Below are positions 31,960-40,905 of a DNA stretch of 64,000 bases, piece by piece. Source of the stretch: Microterricola gilva (GTDB taxonomy: Bacteria; Actinomycetota; Actinomycetes; Actinomycetales; Microbacteriaceae); assembly GCF_004217495.1 (NCBI RefSeq), contig NZ_SHLC01000001.1:3596001-3660000 (forward strand). Reading direction: 5' to 3'. The notes under the pieces were generated by a model. The model ran no database searches, was not told the DNA's origin, and worked only from the letters and a program-made list of their open reading frames with translations. Position numbers and translations under genes: made by a program. The number at the start of each line of letters is the position of its first letter. Positions within the stretch are counted from its first letter, which is position 1.

Positions 31960-34830
31960 CTAAGCGGCGTGCGGCGGGTCCGCCATCGACGAATGCCCGA
32001 TCTGGCGGAATCCGCGGGCGACGGGCGGCGTCCAGAGCAGCACGATGATGACGACCCCGCCCAGCGCCGTCACCGTCGCGCCCCAGTCCCACTCCTCGCT
32101 CGAGACGACCACGAGGACACTGAGGAGGGTGAGGACGCCGAGGAAGATCGAGATGAGTAGGCGCGAGAGTCCGCTCCCGCGGCGCAGCCCGGCGGCGAGG
32201 GTGACAGTCAGCAGGCCGAACAGCGCGATCGCGGCGCCGACGACCGACAGCGCGAGCCGTTCGTCGGTCTCGCCTTCGTAGCGGCTGAGCAGCACGAGGA
32301 TGCCGATCCCCGTCGACAGGAACCCGGTGGCGTAGGCGAGCACGGCGACGACGGTCGTGGCGATGCGCCCGGTCGTCGACGAACGGCTGCCCGGCCGTCC
32401 CGCCGTCGAGGGCGCGGTGCGGGGCGCGCCGGTCGAGGCGAGCAGTCGGCGATGGACGAGCCGCACCACCTCGATGCAGGAGATCATCACGATCGTGATG
32501 CCGGTGAGGGCGAAGGCGAGCTCCTCACCCGGGTCGACGAGGGCGAAGAAGGTCCGCGCGGCCGGGAGGGTGAACACCAGCACGAGCCCGATGAACATCG
32601 CGCCGACCACGAGCACCTTGTAGCGGTTGAGCGGGCGCGACAGCACAGCGAGCACCCAGATCCCGACGATCGCGAGGATGATAGTCGCCCCGGTGCGAAG
32701 CTGATCCTCCGAGACCCCGATGCCCGTCGCGACGAAGGTGTACCAGGTCAACCCGAGCGCGATGACGATTCCCGCGGGGATCGCGAAGCTCAGTGAGCGG
32801 CGGAGGAATCCGGGCATGTAGCGCGCGGCGTTGGGCATCAGTGCGAGGAAGAATGCCGGGATGCCGATCGTCAGGCCGTCGGTGATGGAGAGCTGCCTCG
32901 GCAGGAACGGGAACTCGAGCACGAGCGCACCGAACAGGATCGCGAGACCCGTCGCGTAGGCCGTCTTCGTGAGGAACAGCATCGACACGCGTTCGATGTT
33001 CGCGATCACCTGCCGCCCCTCCGCGACGACGTCGGGGAGGTGGGAGAACTGCCCGTCGAGCAGCACGAGTCGCGCGACGGCCTTCGTCGCTGGCGACCCC
33101 GAGTTCATCGCGATCCCGATGTCGGCTGCCTTGATCGCGAGCGCGTCGTTCACGCCGTCGCCCGTCATCGCGACGGTGTGCCCACGGCTCTGCAGCGCCG
33201 TCACCATGCGCTTCTTCTGTTCAGGGGTGACGCGTCCGAACACCGTGTGCTGCTCGAGCACCTCGGCGAGCTCCGCCTCCGTTTCGGGGAGCGCCCGCGC
33301 GTCGAAGCCTTCGGAGGCGTCGACGCCGACCTCACGGGCGATGGCGGCAACGGTGCGGGGATTGTCGCCGGAGATGATGCGGATGCCGACACCCTGCTGC
33401 CGGAAGTACTCCAGCGTCTGCGCGGCATCGGGGCGCACGTGCTCGCGGAACGTGAGCACCAGCATCGGCTGCACATCCTGCGGGAGGCGTTCGGCCTCGA
33501 CATCCGCTTCCGAGAGCGACACGGCAGAGCGGGCGAGCACCAGAGTGCGGCGTCCCGTCTCGGCGAGAGTCGTCACGCTGCGGCCGAGCTCGGTCGAGCC
33601 TGAAGTGGCGGCATCCCCGAACACCATCTCGGGGGCACCCATGATCCACGTCTCGGACGAGCCGTCAAAGGCGACGGCGCTCCACTTTCGCGCGGACGAG
33701 AACGGGATGTATGCGGCCGCACGGCGAGCGGAGTCGACCGGGTACGCGTCGCGCATGGAGCGGGCGGTCGCGTTCGCGTCTGGCGAGGCCGCGTACCAGG
33801 CGAGCGCGCCGTGCCAGCCGTCGGTCGCGGCGTCGCGGGCTGCCGCGAGGGGATGAGCGGCGTCGAAGACGATCTCCCCGATCGTGAGCGTGCCCGTCTT
33901 GTCGAGGCACACCACGTCGACGCGAGCGAGGCCCTCGACGGCGGGGAGCTCGTTGACCAGCACCTGCCTGCGCGCGAGCTTGGTCGCTCCGACTGCGAAG
34001 GCGATGCTCGTCATCAGCACGAGGCCGAGCGGGATCATGGCGGTCAACGACGCGATCGTGTTGACGACGGCCTGCACCCACGCGCCGGTCGTGAACGCGG
34101 TCGCGTACCCTCCCGCGACCATGACCTGGGCGTTGAACACGAGGAGGCCGATGGGGCCGATGCCCCAGCCCACCCACTTCAGCACACGGTTGATCGAGCT
34201 GCGCAGCTCACTGGAGACGAGCGAGAACCTCTTGGCCTCGCCGGCGAAGCGGTTGGCGTAGGAGTCGACGCCCACCCGCGTCACGCGCGCCGCACCCTCG
34301 CCCGCGACGACAACGGATCCCGAGAGCGCCTCGTCGCCGGGGTGCTTGTCGACGGGATCGGACTCCCCGGTGAGCATGGATTCGTCGATCTGCAGCCCGC
34401 GTGCGCTGATGACGTCCGCGTCGGCAGGAACCTGATCACCGGCGCGGAGCACGAGCAGTTCGTCGAGCACGACCTCGGCCGGCGCGATCTCGCCTTCGAA
34501 ACCGGCGCGCAGCACGCGGGCGTGCGGCGCGCTCAGCAGCGCAAGACGATCGAGCGCCGCCTTCGCGCGGAACTCCTGGACGGACCCGATGATCGCGTTC
34601 GCGAACGCCGCGAAACCGAACAGGGCATCCTGCCAACGCCCGACAAGAAACAGAATGAAGAAGCAGGCGAAGACGATGCCGTTGAACAGCGTGAACACAT
34701 TGGCCCGCACGATGTTCCACGCGCTGCGGCTCGAATCGGGGGTGAACGCGTTGGTCTTCCCCGCGGCAACGCGCTCTGCGACCTCGGCCGTGCTCAGCCC
34801 GCCCGACGTCTCGGTGTGAGTTGTGTCCAC
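31960..34830 (-). CDS. HAD-IC P-type ATPase, CtpE-like, with long C-terminal membrane extension
   Basis: 956-aa cation pump. Order of motifs: actuator domain with LTGESDPV, phosphorylation site D310 in CLDKTGTLT, nucleotide domain with MGAPEMVFGD, hinge MTGDGVNDALAIKAADIGIAM. It most resembles Ca2+-linked CtpE of mycobacteria (about 800 aa). It has about 150 further residues with four extra hydrophobic segments (VVAVLAYATGFLSTGIGILV, ALSVVGAAIALFGLLTVTLA and two more). No N-terminal heavy-metal domain or CPC motif, so it is not a heavy-metal P1B pump. GTG 34830 has GAGGA 4 nt upstream. Ca2+ transport is inferred from CtpE. Confidence 0.9.
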   Translation of the reverse strand: MDTTHTETSGGLSTAEVAERVAAGKTNAFTPDSSRSAWNIVRANVFTLFNGIVFACFFILFLVGRWQDALFGFAAFANAIIGSVQEFRAKAALDRLALLSAPHARVLRAGFEGEIAPAEVVLDELLVLRAGDQVPADADVISARGLQIDESMLTGESDPVDKHPGDEALSGSVVVAGEGAARVTRVGVDSYANRFAGEAKRFSLVSSELRSSINRVLKWVGWGIGPIGLLVFNAQVMVAGGYATAFTTGAWVQAVVNTIASLTAMIPLGLVLMTSIAFAVGATKLARRQVLVNELPAVEGLARVDVVCLDKTGTLTIGEIVFDAAHPLAAARDAATDGWHGALAWYAASPDANATARSMRDAYPVDSARRAAAYIPFSSARKWSAVAFDGSSETWIMGAPEMVFGDAATSGSTELGRSVTTLAETGRRTLVLARSAVSLSEADVEAERLPQDVQPMLVLTFREHVRPDAAQTLEYFRQQGVGIRIISGDNPRTVAAIAREVGVDASEGFDARALPETEAELAEVLEQHTVFGRVTPEQKKRMVTALQSRGHTVAMTGDGVNDALAIKAADIGIAMNSGSPATKAVARLVLLDGQFSHLPDVVAEGRQVIANIERVSMLFLTKTAYATGLAILFGALVLEFPFLPRQLSITDGLTIGIPAFFLALMPNAARYMPGFLRRSLSFAIPAGIVIALGLTWYTFVATGIGVSEDQLRTGATIILAIVGIWVLAVLSRPLNRYKVLVVGAMFIGLVLVFTLPAARTFFALVDPGEELAFALTGITIVMISCIEVVRLVHRRLLASTGAPRTAPSTAGRPGSRSSTTGRIATTVVAVLAYATGFLSTGIGILVLLSRYEGETDERLALSVVGAAIALFGLLTVTLAAGLRRGSGLSRLLISIFLGVLTLLSVLVVVSSEEWDWGATVTALGGVVIIVLLWTPPVARGFRQIGHSSMADPPHAA

Positions 34831-35056
34831 GGATTCCTCATGCGCACTCGGTGACTGATGCTGCCTTCCTACTTTTTAGCCCATCCGCGCCTGCTCGTGG
34901 GTGTTTGGGTGGAAATGGCCCACGATCGCACTGACTCGCGGGGCGCAGCGCTCTCGCCGAACCCATGGTCGGCGGCATCCGCGAGGCGATCGATCCGCCC
35001 GGTGACCGCTGGCAACAGGGTGGTGGGGGTGGGTGGCACGGTGTAAAACGGGTGCC

Positions 35057-35494
35057 ATGGTCCGGATCACGAACACCATCGACATCGATGCGTCGGCCAT
35101 GCGCGTCTACTCGACCCTCCGTGCGCTCGATGCCTACTCGAGCTGGCTCGGGCACTCCACGGTGTATCGCGGCACGGAAGAGCGGACGCCACAGGCTGAG
35201 GGCTCACTGAGCTACGAAGACACGACCATGGTCGGCCGTATGCGCGGCGAGATCGTGGAAGACGTGCCAGAGCATGTGCTGCAGTTTCATCAGAGCAAGC
35301 CGAACGGCAGCCTCGACGCCGTGATCCGGTACGAGCTCGAAGCCACAGGCGCCGGCACGCACCTCACACGGTTCGGAGACCTGACGACCCACGGGATCCT
35401 CCGCATCGTGCAGCCGATCCTGCTGCGCATGGCGGCCGCAGAGAGCGAACGGACGATGACGGCGTTGAAGAGGCACCTTGAACGTGGGGCCTGA
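35057..35494 (+). CDS. SRPBCC (START/Bet v1-like) family protein
   Basis: 145-aa polyketide-cyclase/SRPBCC-fold protein: VRITNTIDIDASAMRVYSTL is the first strand and helix, SSWLGHSTVYRG the typical loop, and the C-terminal helix is LRMAAAESERTMTALKRHLE. These proteins bind hydrophobic ligands in a large cavity. A TAAAAC at 35044-35049 precedes ATG 35057 by 7 nt, so the transcript may be leaderless. No obvious partner. Confidence 0.75.
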   Translation: MVRITNTIDIDASAMRVYSTLRALDAYSSWLGHSTVYRGTEERTPQAEGSLSYEDTTMVGRMRGEIVEDVPEHVLQFHQSKPNGSLDAVIRYELEATGAGTHLTRFGDLTTHGILRIVQPILLRMAAAESERTMTALKRHLERGA

Positions 35495-35519
35495 TCGCTC
35501 CACGAGTGAACGTCGGGAA

Positions 35520-35789
35520 CTACGCCGTGGGCCACAGCCGAGTCTGCAGCCCGTGCTCGAGCTTCGCAATGGTCTCGAGATCCGGCCAGGCCCGACCGTC
35601 GAGGATCGACGCGAGTGTGACGTGCGAGAGCTCGCACGCGGTGGCGGCCGCACGGAGGCTCCTCTCGCCAATCGCTGCCCGGAGGTTGAGCGAGAATAGT
35701 CTCGCCACCTCGCCGACGGCGGACGTAGAGGGTGTATCCGGCCACGACTGGGTCAGGTCGCGGGGATGCGGGCGAGCGGGGCGAGCCAT
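35520..35789 (-). CDS. Small XRE-type helix-turn-helix protein
   Basis: 89-aa DNA-binding protein consisting almost only of a cro/C1-type HTH: VARLFSLNLRAAIGERSLRA, AATACELSHVTLASILDGR, AWPDLETIAKLEHGLQTRLW. A 25-residue Pro/Arg-rich tail precedes it. It probably represses its own gene or a neighbour; no toxin gene is next to it, so it is not read as an antitoxin. Confidence 0.75.
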   Translation of the reverse strand: MARPARPHPRDLTQSWPDTPSTSAVGEVARLFSLNLRAAIGERSLRAAATACELSHVTLASILDGRAWPDLETIAKLEHGLQTRLWPTA

Positions 35790-35825
35790 GCGACTAGGCG
35801 CCTGTCCGGCTGCGGGTGGCCGCCA

Positions 35826-36551
35826 TCACGTGCCGATCGTGGAGACCAGCACGCCCCCCTCGGTCGGCAGCACCCGCCAGACGCTGCCCGTGCCCTCGAC
35901 CCGGAGCCCGCCGTCGCCCACGATCAGGGCCGTGCGTTCGTCGATCCCGAGTCCGCCGGCGACCAGCCCCGATTCGACGGCAGCGACCAGTCGGGACAAC
36001 ATGCCGCGCTGGGCAACGTGTACCTCAACGGCCACGTCCACGAGACCGATGCCGGCGTCGATCTCCAGCTCCTCACCAGCTTCGTCGGGGTCCTCAGGTG
36101 AGACGACCACGCCGCCGATGCGCGAGCCGCTTCCGAGCGAGCCCTCCGACGCAATCATCGCGCCGGCTGAGACGCCGAGGTAGGGCACGCCGGCGGCGAC
36201 CAGCCGGCGCAACTCGCCGAACAGCGGCTCGAGCCCGGCGCGCACCTCCTCGACGTAGCCGCCTCCCACCGCGATGCCGTCGACGTCGGCGATCGCGCCG
36301 AGCCCGATCGGCTCGCCGGGCCGCCCCGCGGTCAGGTGCAGCTCGATCGCAGCTCCCGGTGCGGCCTCGGCCAGGAGCTCGCCGAGCGCTGCCGCCTTCT
36401 CCTCGGCCTCGGGGTGCAGTGAGATCACGGCGATGCGCGGCCGCGCGCGGCCCGTATGGCCCGCTCGCAGTGCCGCTTCGGCGACGAACGGCGCGTAGAG
36501 CGGGGCATCCGCACTTGTGGTCGCGCCGCCGCCGATGAGGTGCACGCTCAT
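35826..36551 (-). CDS. Peptidase S51-like (cyanophycinase/dipeptidase E fold) protein
   Basis: 241-aa class I glutamine-amidotransferase-like protein of family S51. The nucleophile elbow is GVSAGAM; GGGYVEEV is the loop before it. VDVAVEVHVAQRGMLSRLVAAV follows the pattern of cyanophycinase-type DxHFxxRGRxGRL with changes. Members cleave alpha-aspartyl dipeptides or beta-Asp-Arg. The start ATG overlaps the stop of a 41-aa open frame by 4 nt (ATGA). Confidence 0.82.
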   Translation of the reverse strand: MSVHLIGGGATTSADAPLYAPFVAEAALRAGHTGRARPRIAVISLHPEAEEKAAALGELLAEAAPGAAIELHLTAGRPGEPIGLGAIADVDGIAVGGGYVEEVRAGLEPLFGELRRLVAAGVPYLGVSAGAMIASEGSLGSGSRIGGVVVSPEDPDEAGEELEIDAGIGLVDVAVEVHVAQRGMLSRLVAAVESGLVAGGLGIDERTALIVGDGGLRVEGTGSVWRVLPTEGGVLVSTIGT

Positions 36552-36673
36552 GCGGCATCCGCCGCAGCCGTGACTGCAAGCGATGGTGTCGCATCGCCGA
36601 ACCGCCCCAAAACGAGGATCTCGCGGCGGATTCCGGCAATGCCGGTGCCCGCGTCGTGCGCATCGAAGGTCAT
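36548..36673 (-). CDS. Possible 41-aa leader protein coupled to the S51 gene
   Basis: Open frame MTFDAHDAGTGIAGIRRE..., ending VTAAADAA, whose stop codon overlaps the ATG of the S51-like gene by 4 nt. A -10-like TAGCCT lies 6 nt ahead of ATG 36673, consistent with a leaderless message. It may be a real small protein, a translational coupler or the remnant of a longer gene. Codon use is like the neighbours. No family is recognised. Confidence 0.4.
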   Translation of the reverse strand: MTFDAHDAGTGIAGIRREILVLGRFGDATPSLAVTAAADAA

Positions 36674-36766
36674 CCGACGAGGCTACCGAGCTGGAATCCA
36701 GGTGGCGCTCGCGCCGCGCCGGTTACTTCCGGCCGAGCGGCGGCATCCGGAGTCGCTCACCGCTTC

Positions 36767-37333
36767 TCAATGCGAGAGCTTCCGAAGCGCATCTGCCGCT
36801 CGATCACGCCCACTCACTGGCCATACTCCGGTCTGGACCCTGCAGACGAAAGGCTCGGAGCCGTGACGTCGCCGCACGGTCACCTCGAGGACGGATAGCC
36901 CTCGCGCTTGTATGTCCACTGCCACTATGTCCTGATGCGAAAACTCAACGATTGTCATCTCGGTCGATGGGAATCGTAGCCTGCCCGAGAAACCGGCGCG
37001 ACTCAACGTCCCCTCGAATTGCTGCGAAGCGAAGTAGCGGACCGAAGCACTCGGCAAGAGGGCGCGCCACCAGCGATAGGTCTCAGGAGTCACGTGAGCT
37101 GGGAAGCTCACGCGATCCTCCGAAATTCGAAGCTGGTACGGGGACAAGAGATACGTCAGAACCCTGAGCAGGTAGCACAATGCAAGAGCACCCACGATCA
37201 GGAGGATCGCCGTGGTTGCTGTGATCTCATCGTTTGCCGCCATCGTGAGGATGGACCCGCCCACACCGATGGCCAGAATGGCGGTCGCTACGTTGAACGG
37301 CTGCAAAGCGCGGTTGACTCGAAAGCCCAGCAT
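36767..37333 (-). CDS. Hypothetical two-helix membrane protein, low-GC
   Basis: 188-aa protein. Two N-terminal helices (FNVATAILAIGVGGSILTMA and TTAILLIVGALALCYLLRVL) are followed by a cytoplasmic domain of about 120 residues rich in beta strands (YQLRISEDRVSFPAHV ... GLSVLEVTVRRRHGSEPFV). That arrangement recalls bacterial PH-domain membrane proteins. One sampled 60-base line (37141-37200) has 32 G/C, far below the about 45 of 60 in flanking genes, suggesting transfer. Function unknown. Confidence 0.65.
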   Translation of the reverse strand: MLGFRVNRALQPFNVATAILAIGVGGSILTMAANDEITATTAILLIVGALALCYLLRVLTYLLSPYQLRISEDRVSFPAHVTPETYRWWRALLPSASVRYFASQQFEGTLSRAGFSGRLRFPSTEMTIVEFSHQDIVAVDIQARGLSVLEVTVRRRHGSEPFVCRVQTGVWPVSGRDRAADALRKLSH

Positions 37334-37460
37334 CTCTAATTCCTATCACTCCCAGGGGGAGGGGAGACGATCGTCCGAACGGCTCCAGCCACTGACGGGT
37401 AGATGGGCCCGCTGGAGTACCAACTGGTGCAGGTCCGACGCTAGAAATGCTCGGCTTTCA

Positions 37461-38111
37461 TCACGGTAGCTGGGGCCCAGGCTGACTCGTCCCTGTGGAT
37501 GCCCGCGGAGAGTGGGCGCGAAGAATCCTCTTGAATTCTTCGATCGTCTTTCTTCCGACTGCGAAGCCGCCAAGATCCTCCCTGACGAGCACGAATGGAA
37601 CATCACCCGACTCGCCAATGGCCACATGCACTGCACGATGCCGAATGCCATGGTCGTTGAATTCCCCGTCGTCGACGTCCCCGACTTCCGACCACGGAGC
37701 TGACCAGATACACGCTGGCTCGCCTGTCAACCGATCGTCGCCCCAGAGCGAAATTCCATCAACGCCAATCTGTAACGTCGGGTGTGGAGAAAGCTCGATG
37801 CCAGGCGAAACGCCGTCGGCGGTCAGGTGGATAGCGTCGCGCAAAGCCAGCGTGTTCACCGTCGTATACATGACGACATCCGGCGCCGCACTCCGTAACT
37901 TCCGGATTCTTTGTCGCCCTTGTCGACTTACGAACCGAAGCACGCCGACAAAGAGCAGGAAGGCAAGGCTGAGTCCGAGGATCGGAAGAAGAATCCGTAG
38001 ACCCAGCGAGAAGCCCCGCGCTTCATCACGAGCAATCTGGCCGATGGTCGCCACCACCAGGATGATCGCGGCAATGACGAGCAACGGCACTCGGGAAGTA
38101 CTGTGTGGCAT
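37461..38111 (-). CDS. Hypothetical two-helix membrane protein, low-GC, companion of the preceding entry
   Basis: 216-aa protein with the same layout: two membrane helices (VPLLVIAAIILVVATIGQIA and LGLRILLPILGLSLAFLLF), a basic linker RQGRQRIRKLRSA and a soluble domain (ISLWGDDRLTGEPACIWSAP, VPFVLVREDLGGFAVGR). ATG 38111 has AAGGG 6 nt upstream. It lies upstream of the similar gene at 36767-37333 on the same strand, 127 nt apart, and shares its low G+C content. Probably acquired together. Function unknown. Confidence 0.65.
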   Translation of the reverse strand: MPHSTSRVPLLVIAAIILVVATIGQIARDEARGFSLGLRILLPILGLSLAFLLFVGVLRFVSRQGRQRIRKLRSAAPDVVMYTTVNTLALRDAIHLTADGVSPGIELSPHPTLQIGVDGISLWGDDRLTGEPACIWSAPWSEVGDVDDGEFNDHGIRHRAVHVAIGESGDVPFVLVREDLGGFAVGRKTIEEFKRILRAHSPRASTGTSQPGPQLP

Positions 38112-38476
38112 TGTCATCCCTTCCACGGCTTGCAGGGGTGCCACCGGGCGCGGTGGCCGGTTTCCGTGCGCTGCCTCTGTTCAACCCCGCAATATTGGAG
38201 ATCTCTGAGGCCCCCGATCAGCAGAGTACTGCGATTGCGAAAGTCTTCTCGTTGAGGTCCGGCCATTTGGAACGGCGTCGGAGCGCGTGTGCGCACGATT
38301 CGCCCCGGGGGCACAACTGCGCACTAGATACGCGTCGTACCTTAGAATGGAATCGGTGCCTCGGCCGAGGTCCTGCGCCACGCCCATCACGACGAGGCGG
38401 TCGCGTGGCGGTGGGCATCGCCCGCTCGAGCGGCGCTGAGTCCCGACGTCAAGCCGACCGCAGAGGAGAAGGAAGC
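38112..38476. other. Gene-free divergent region, 365 bp
   Basis: Separates the low-GC membrane gene (minus) from the NAD(P)-binding gene (plus). It keeps the lower G+C near 38200-38280 and returns to high G+C by about 38380. A -10-like TAGAAT occurs at 38343-38348 on the + strand without a good -35. No coding frame with plausible codon use was seen. Confidence 0.4.
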
Positions 38477-39124
38477 ATGAAGATCGTTGTTGTTGGAGCC
38501 ACTGGAAACGTCGGCGCACGAATCGTCGATGCGGCATTGGCTGCCGGTCACCAGGTGGTCGCGTATGTGCGCCGGCCAGAGGCCATGGTTCCACGAAAGG
38601 GCCTGACCGTCGCCCAGGGTGATGCAGTCGATGTGGGTGCGCTCGCCGCGGCCGCGGCCGGGGCGGACGCGGTGATCGTGTCGATCACGGGCTCGACGAA
38701 GGATGCGACGTTCATGCAGCGCACGCTTCCGCAGGTGATCGAAGCGGTGAAGTTGGCGAAGGCGGGGCGGTTGGTGCTGGTGTCGGCATTCGGTGCAGGC
38801 GACACGGCTGAGCTGGCATCGGGCTTCGCCCGATTGATCTACCGCACGGTGCTGGGCACGTTCTTCGGCGACAAAGCCGCATCCGATTCGTTGCTGATGC
38901 GCTCAGGGGTGGACTACACGATCGTCTACCCGGTGAATCTGAAGGCAGCCCCCGCGTTGCCAGCGGCCTCCGTGAAGCGGCTTGAGCACGTTGGCAAGGT
39001 GCCGGGTCTGCCGACGCTTCCGTTCGAGAACGTGGCGACGGCGCTGGTCGAGATCGCAGGGGACAAGAGTCTCTCGGGGGCGCGAGTGCTGGTCACGACG
39101 CCGAAGGGCTGGAAGCCCGCCTGA
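38477..39124 (+). CDS. NAD(P)H-binding (NmrA-like) protein
   Basis: 215-aa atypical short-chain dehydrogenase: MKIVVVGATGNVGARIVDAA is the Rossmann GxxGxxG, and RLVLVSAFGAGD replaces the classical catalytic region. YxxxK is not in the usual place, as in NmrA/YwnB-like redox sensors or epimerase-like proteins. GAGAAGGA precedes ATG 38477. It is convergent with a TetR gene 12 nt beyond its stop. Confidence 0.85.
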   Translation: MKIVVVGATGNVGARIVDAALAAGHQVVAYVRRPEAMVPRKGLTVAQGDAVDVGALAAAAAGADAVIVSITGSTKDATFMQRTLPQVIEAVKLAKAGRLVLVSAFGAGDTAELASGFARLIYRTVLGTFFGDKAASDSLLMRSGVDYTIVYPVNLKAAPALPAASVKRLEHVGKVPGLPTLPFENVATALVEIAGDKSLSGARVLVTTPKGWKPA

Positions 39125-39136
39125 GAGTTGGCGCGC

Positions 39137-39736
39137 TCACAAGGGGAGTTCTGTGTTGGACGTGGCGATCAGTAGTGGAACGCAGACCTGATCGACCATC
39201 TCGGCCACGGCATCCGGGGTCAGTGCGCCACGGGTGAAGAACAGCTCGTGGCGCAGGAGCACCAGGGGGAGGAGCATGACCCGTTCTGGAATGGGTGCGG
39301 GGCCGAGCTCTCCGCGGTCGCGGGCTTCATGCAGGATGAGCGCGATCGTGTCGGTCGCTGCGGCCCAGGTGAAGCGCGTGATTTCTTCCAGGAGCTCGTC
39401 GTCGGCCTCGGCGATGACTCGTCGGAATGCATCGATGCCGACCCGCTGGAAGCGTGCGTCGATCGCGTGCAGTACCCCACGCAGGTCGCCACTCAATGAG
39501 CCGCTTCCGTGCGTAGGCAGCGCGAGCGGCGCGAGTGCGGCCCACGCATCGATGACAAGGTGCGCCCGCGAGTGGTAGCGACGGTAGAGCACCGGCTTGC
39601 TCGTCTGTGCCCGCCGCGCGACACCCTCGAAGCTCACGCCGGCGTAGCCGTGCTCGGCGAGCTCTGCCGCGGTTGCGGCGCGAATCGCCGCCGTCAGCGC
39701 CTCGCCCCTTCGCCTCGTCGTGCGTTCGTCGCTCAT
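39137..39736 (-). CDS. TetR/AcrR-family regulator of the YhgE-like gene
   Basis: 199-aa repressor. HTH: AAIRAATAAELAEHGYAGVS, FEGVARRAQTSKPVLYRRYH, SRAHLVIDAW; the C-terminal TetR_C_11-type domain carries GDLRGVLHAIDARFQRVGID. ATG 39736 has GAGGAT upstream; ATG 39772 (adding METARFYGEDGG) is the alternative but would overlap the palindrome at 39755. It is divergent from the membrane gene at 39834, with two dyads in the gap. Confidence 0.85.
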   Translation of the reverse strand: MSDERTTRRRGEALTAAIRAATAAELAEHGYAGVSFEGVARRAQTSKPVLYRRYHSRAHLVIDAWAALAPLALPTHGSGSLSGDLRGVLHAIDARFQRVGIDAFRRVIAEADDELLEEITRFTWAAATDTIALILHEARDRGELGPAPIPERVMLLPLVLLRHELFFTRGALTPDAVAEMVDQVCVPLLIATSNTELPL

Positions 39737-39754
39737 CCCGCCATCCTCACCGTA

Positions 39755-39806
39755 GAAACGTGCCGTTTCCATACTGACAGAAGCGTGAGTAGAATACGTT
39801 GCGTAT
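39755..39806. promoter_or_regulatory. Two dyads in the TetR/YhgE divergent promoter
   Basis: GAAACG-TGC-CGTTTC (39755-39769, perfect 6-bp arms) is near the TetR start. ATACG-TTG-CGTAT (39794-39806, perfect 5-bp arms) is 27 bp from the YhgE-like start. The second has the form of known TetR operators and is the likelier binding site. Confidence 0.6.
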
Positions 39807-39833
39807 CTTATTGATTGAGCGAGGGAGCCCTGG

Positions 39834-40832
39834 ATGAGCGCACAAGCTATGGAGCAGGCCCAACAAGGGCCGTCGAGCTGGAAGAAGATCGCCGGCGTCA
39901 CCTCACTTCTCATCGTGGTCATCGTGGTGTTCCTCGTTGCATTCGCCCTTCCCAGCATCAACTCCGAGGTCAAGCACATCGCAGTTGGGCTTGTCGCCCC
40001 CGAACCACTCGCGAGCGCGGTCATCGACGGGCTCGACGTGGCCAGCCCCGACACGTTTGACGTCACGATCGTCGAGAGCGCATCGGCTGCACGAGCGCTG
40101 ATCGAGGAACGGGAGGCCTTCGGGGCGTTCGTGGTCACGGCAAATGGGCTCACCGTGGAGACGGCGTCCGCGGCAAGCTACGCCGTCGCTACCGCGCTCG
40201 GTGCCGCCGGTCAGCAGATCGGCGCCGCTGTCGATGTGCCTGTCACCGTCGACGATGTCGTGCCGTTCTCCGAAGCCGACCCACGCGGCGTCGGGCTGTC
40301 GGCCGGCGCATTGCCCATCGCGCTGGGTGGATGGATCGCCGCCGTCGGCATCCTGTCCGCAATTCACGGCACACGTCAGCGTCTCATCACGGCGGGCGTG
40401 TTCGCCGTTGTGGGCGGTTTCGCGCTCACGGCGGTGCTGCAGTTCTGGCTGGGCACGTTCACCGGGAACTACTGGCTCACAAGTCTCGGTGCGGTGCTCG
40501 GCATCGCCGCGACGAGCTTTCTTGTTCTCGGTATGCAGCGCATGTTCAAGGCAGCGGGTATCGTCATGGCCGCGATCATCCTCGTGCTGCTCGGCAACCC
40601 ACTCTCTGGTCTCAGCAGCGCCCCCGAGATCCTGCCCGAGCCATGGGGCGCGATCGGTCAGCTGTTGCCGCCGGGAGCCACCGGCACCCTCCTCCGCAAC
40701 ACGGCGTTCTTCGACGGGGCCGCCACCACGATGCCGATCATCGTGCTCGCGATCTGGTTCGTTTTCGGGCTCGGCCTGTACCTCCTGGCCGTGGCTCGTG
40801 ACCGGCGACGGGACCCCGCCGCGATCGAGTGA
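39834..40832 (+). CDS. YhgE/Pip-like ABC-2-fold membrane protein
   Basis: 332-aa membrane protein. TM1 (VTSLLIVVIVVFLVAFALPS) is followed by a 110-residue extracytoplasmic domain and then five helices (ALPIALGGWIAAVGIL, VFAVVGGFALTAVLQF, LGAVLGIAATSFLVLGM, GIVMAAIILVLLGN, and the final IIVLAIWFVFGLGLYLLAVA). PPGATGTLLRNTAFFDGA is the conserved DUF3533/YhgE loop. No ATPase gene accompanies it. Regulation by the adjacent TetR suggests an inducible efflux or envelope-stress role. Confidence 0.78.
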   Translation: MSAQAMEQAQQGPSSWKKIAGVTSLLIVVIVVFLVAFALPSINSEVKHIAVGLVAPEPLASAVIDGLDVASPDTFDVTIVESASAARALIEEREAFGAFVVTANGLTVETASAASYAVATALGAAGQQIGAAVDVPVTVDDVVPFSEADPRGVGLSAGALPIALGGWIAAVGILSAIHGTRQRLITAGVFAVVGGFALTAVLQFWLGTFTGNYWLTSLGAVLGIAATSFLVLGMQRMFKAAGIVMAAIILVLLGNPLSGLSSAPEILPEPWGAIGQLLPPGATGTLLRNTAFFDGAATTMPIIVLAIWFVFGLGLYLLAVARDRRRDPAAIE

Positions 40833-40905
40833 GCCGTGGCGTAGTTGGGCGGCCGCTCTGCCGTGAGCCGCTGAACCGCGTGTTGTCCGCAGTGGACAGG
40901 AAATG

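Noticed and set aside
35520-35789. Antitoxin of a toxin-antitoxin pair
   Set aside because: The flanking genes are an SRPBCC protein and an S51-like peptidase; no toxin-like small gene is adjacent.
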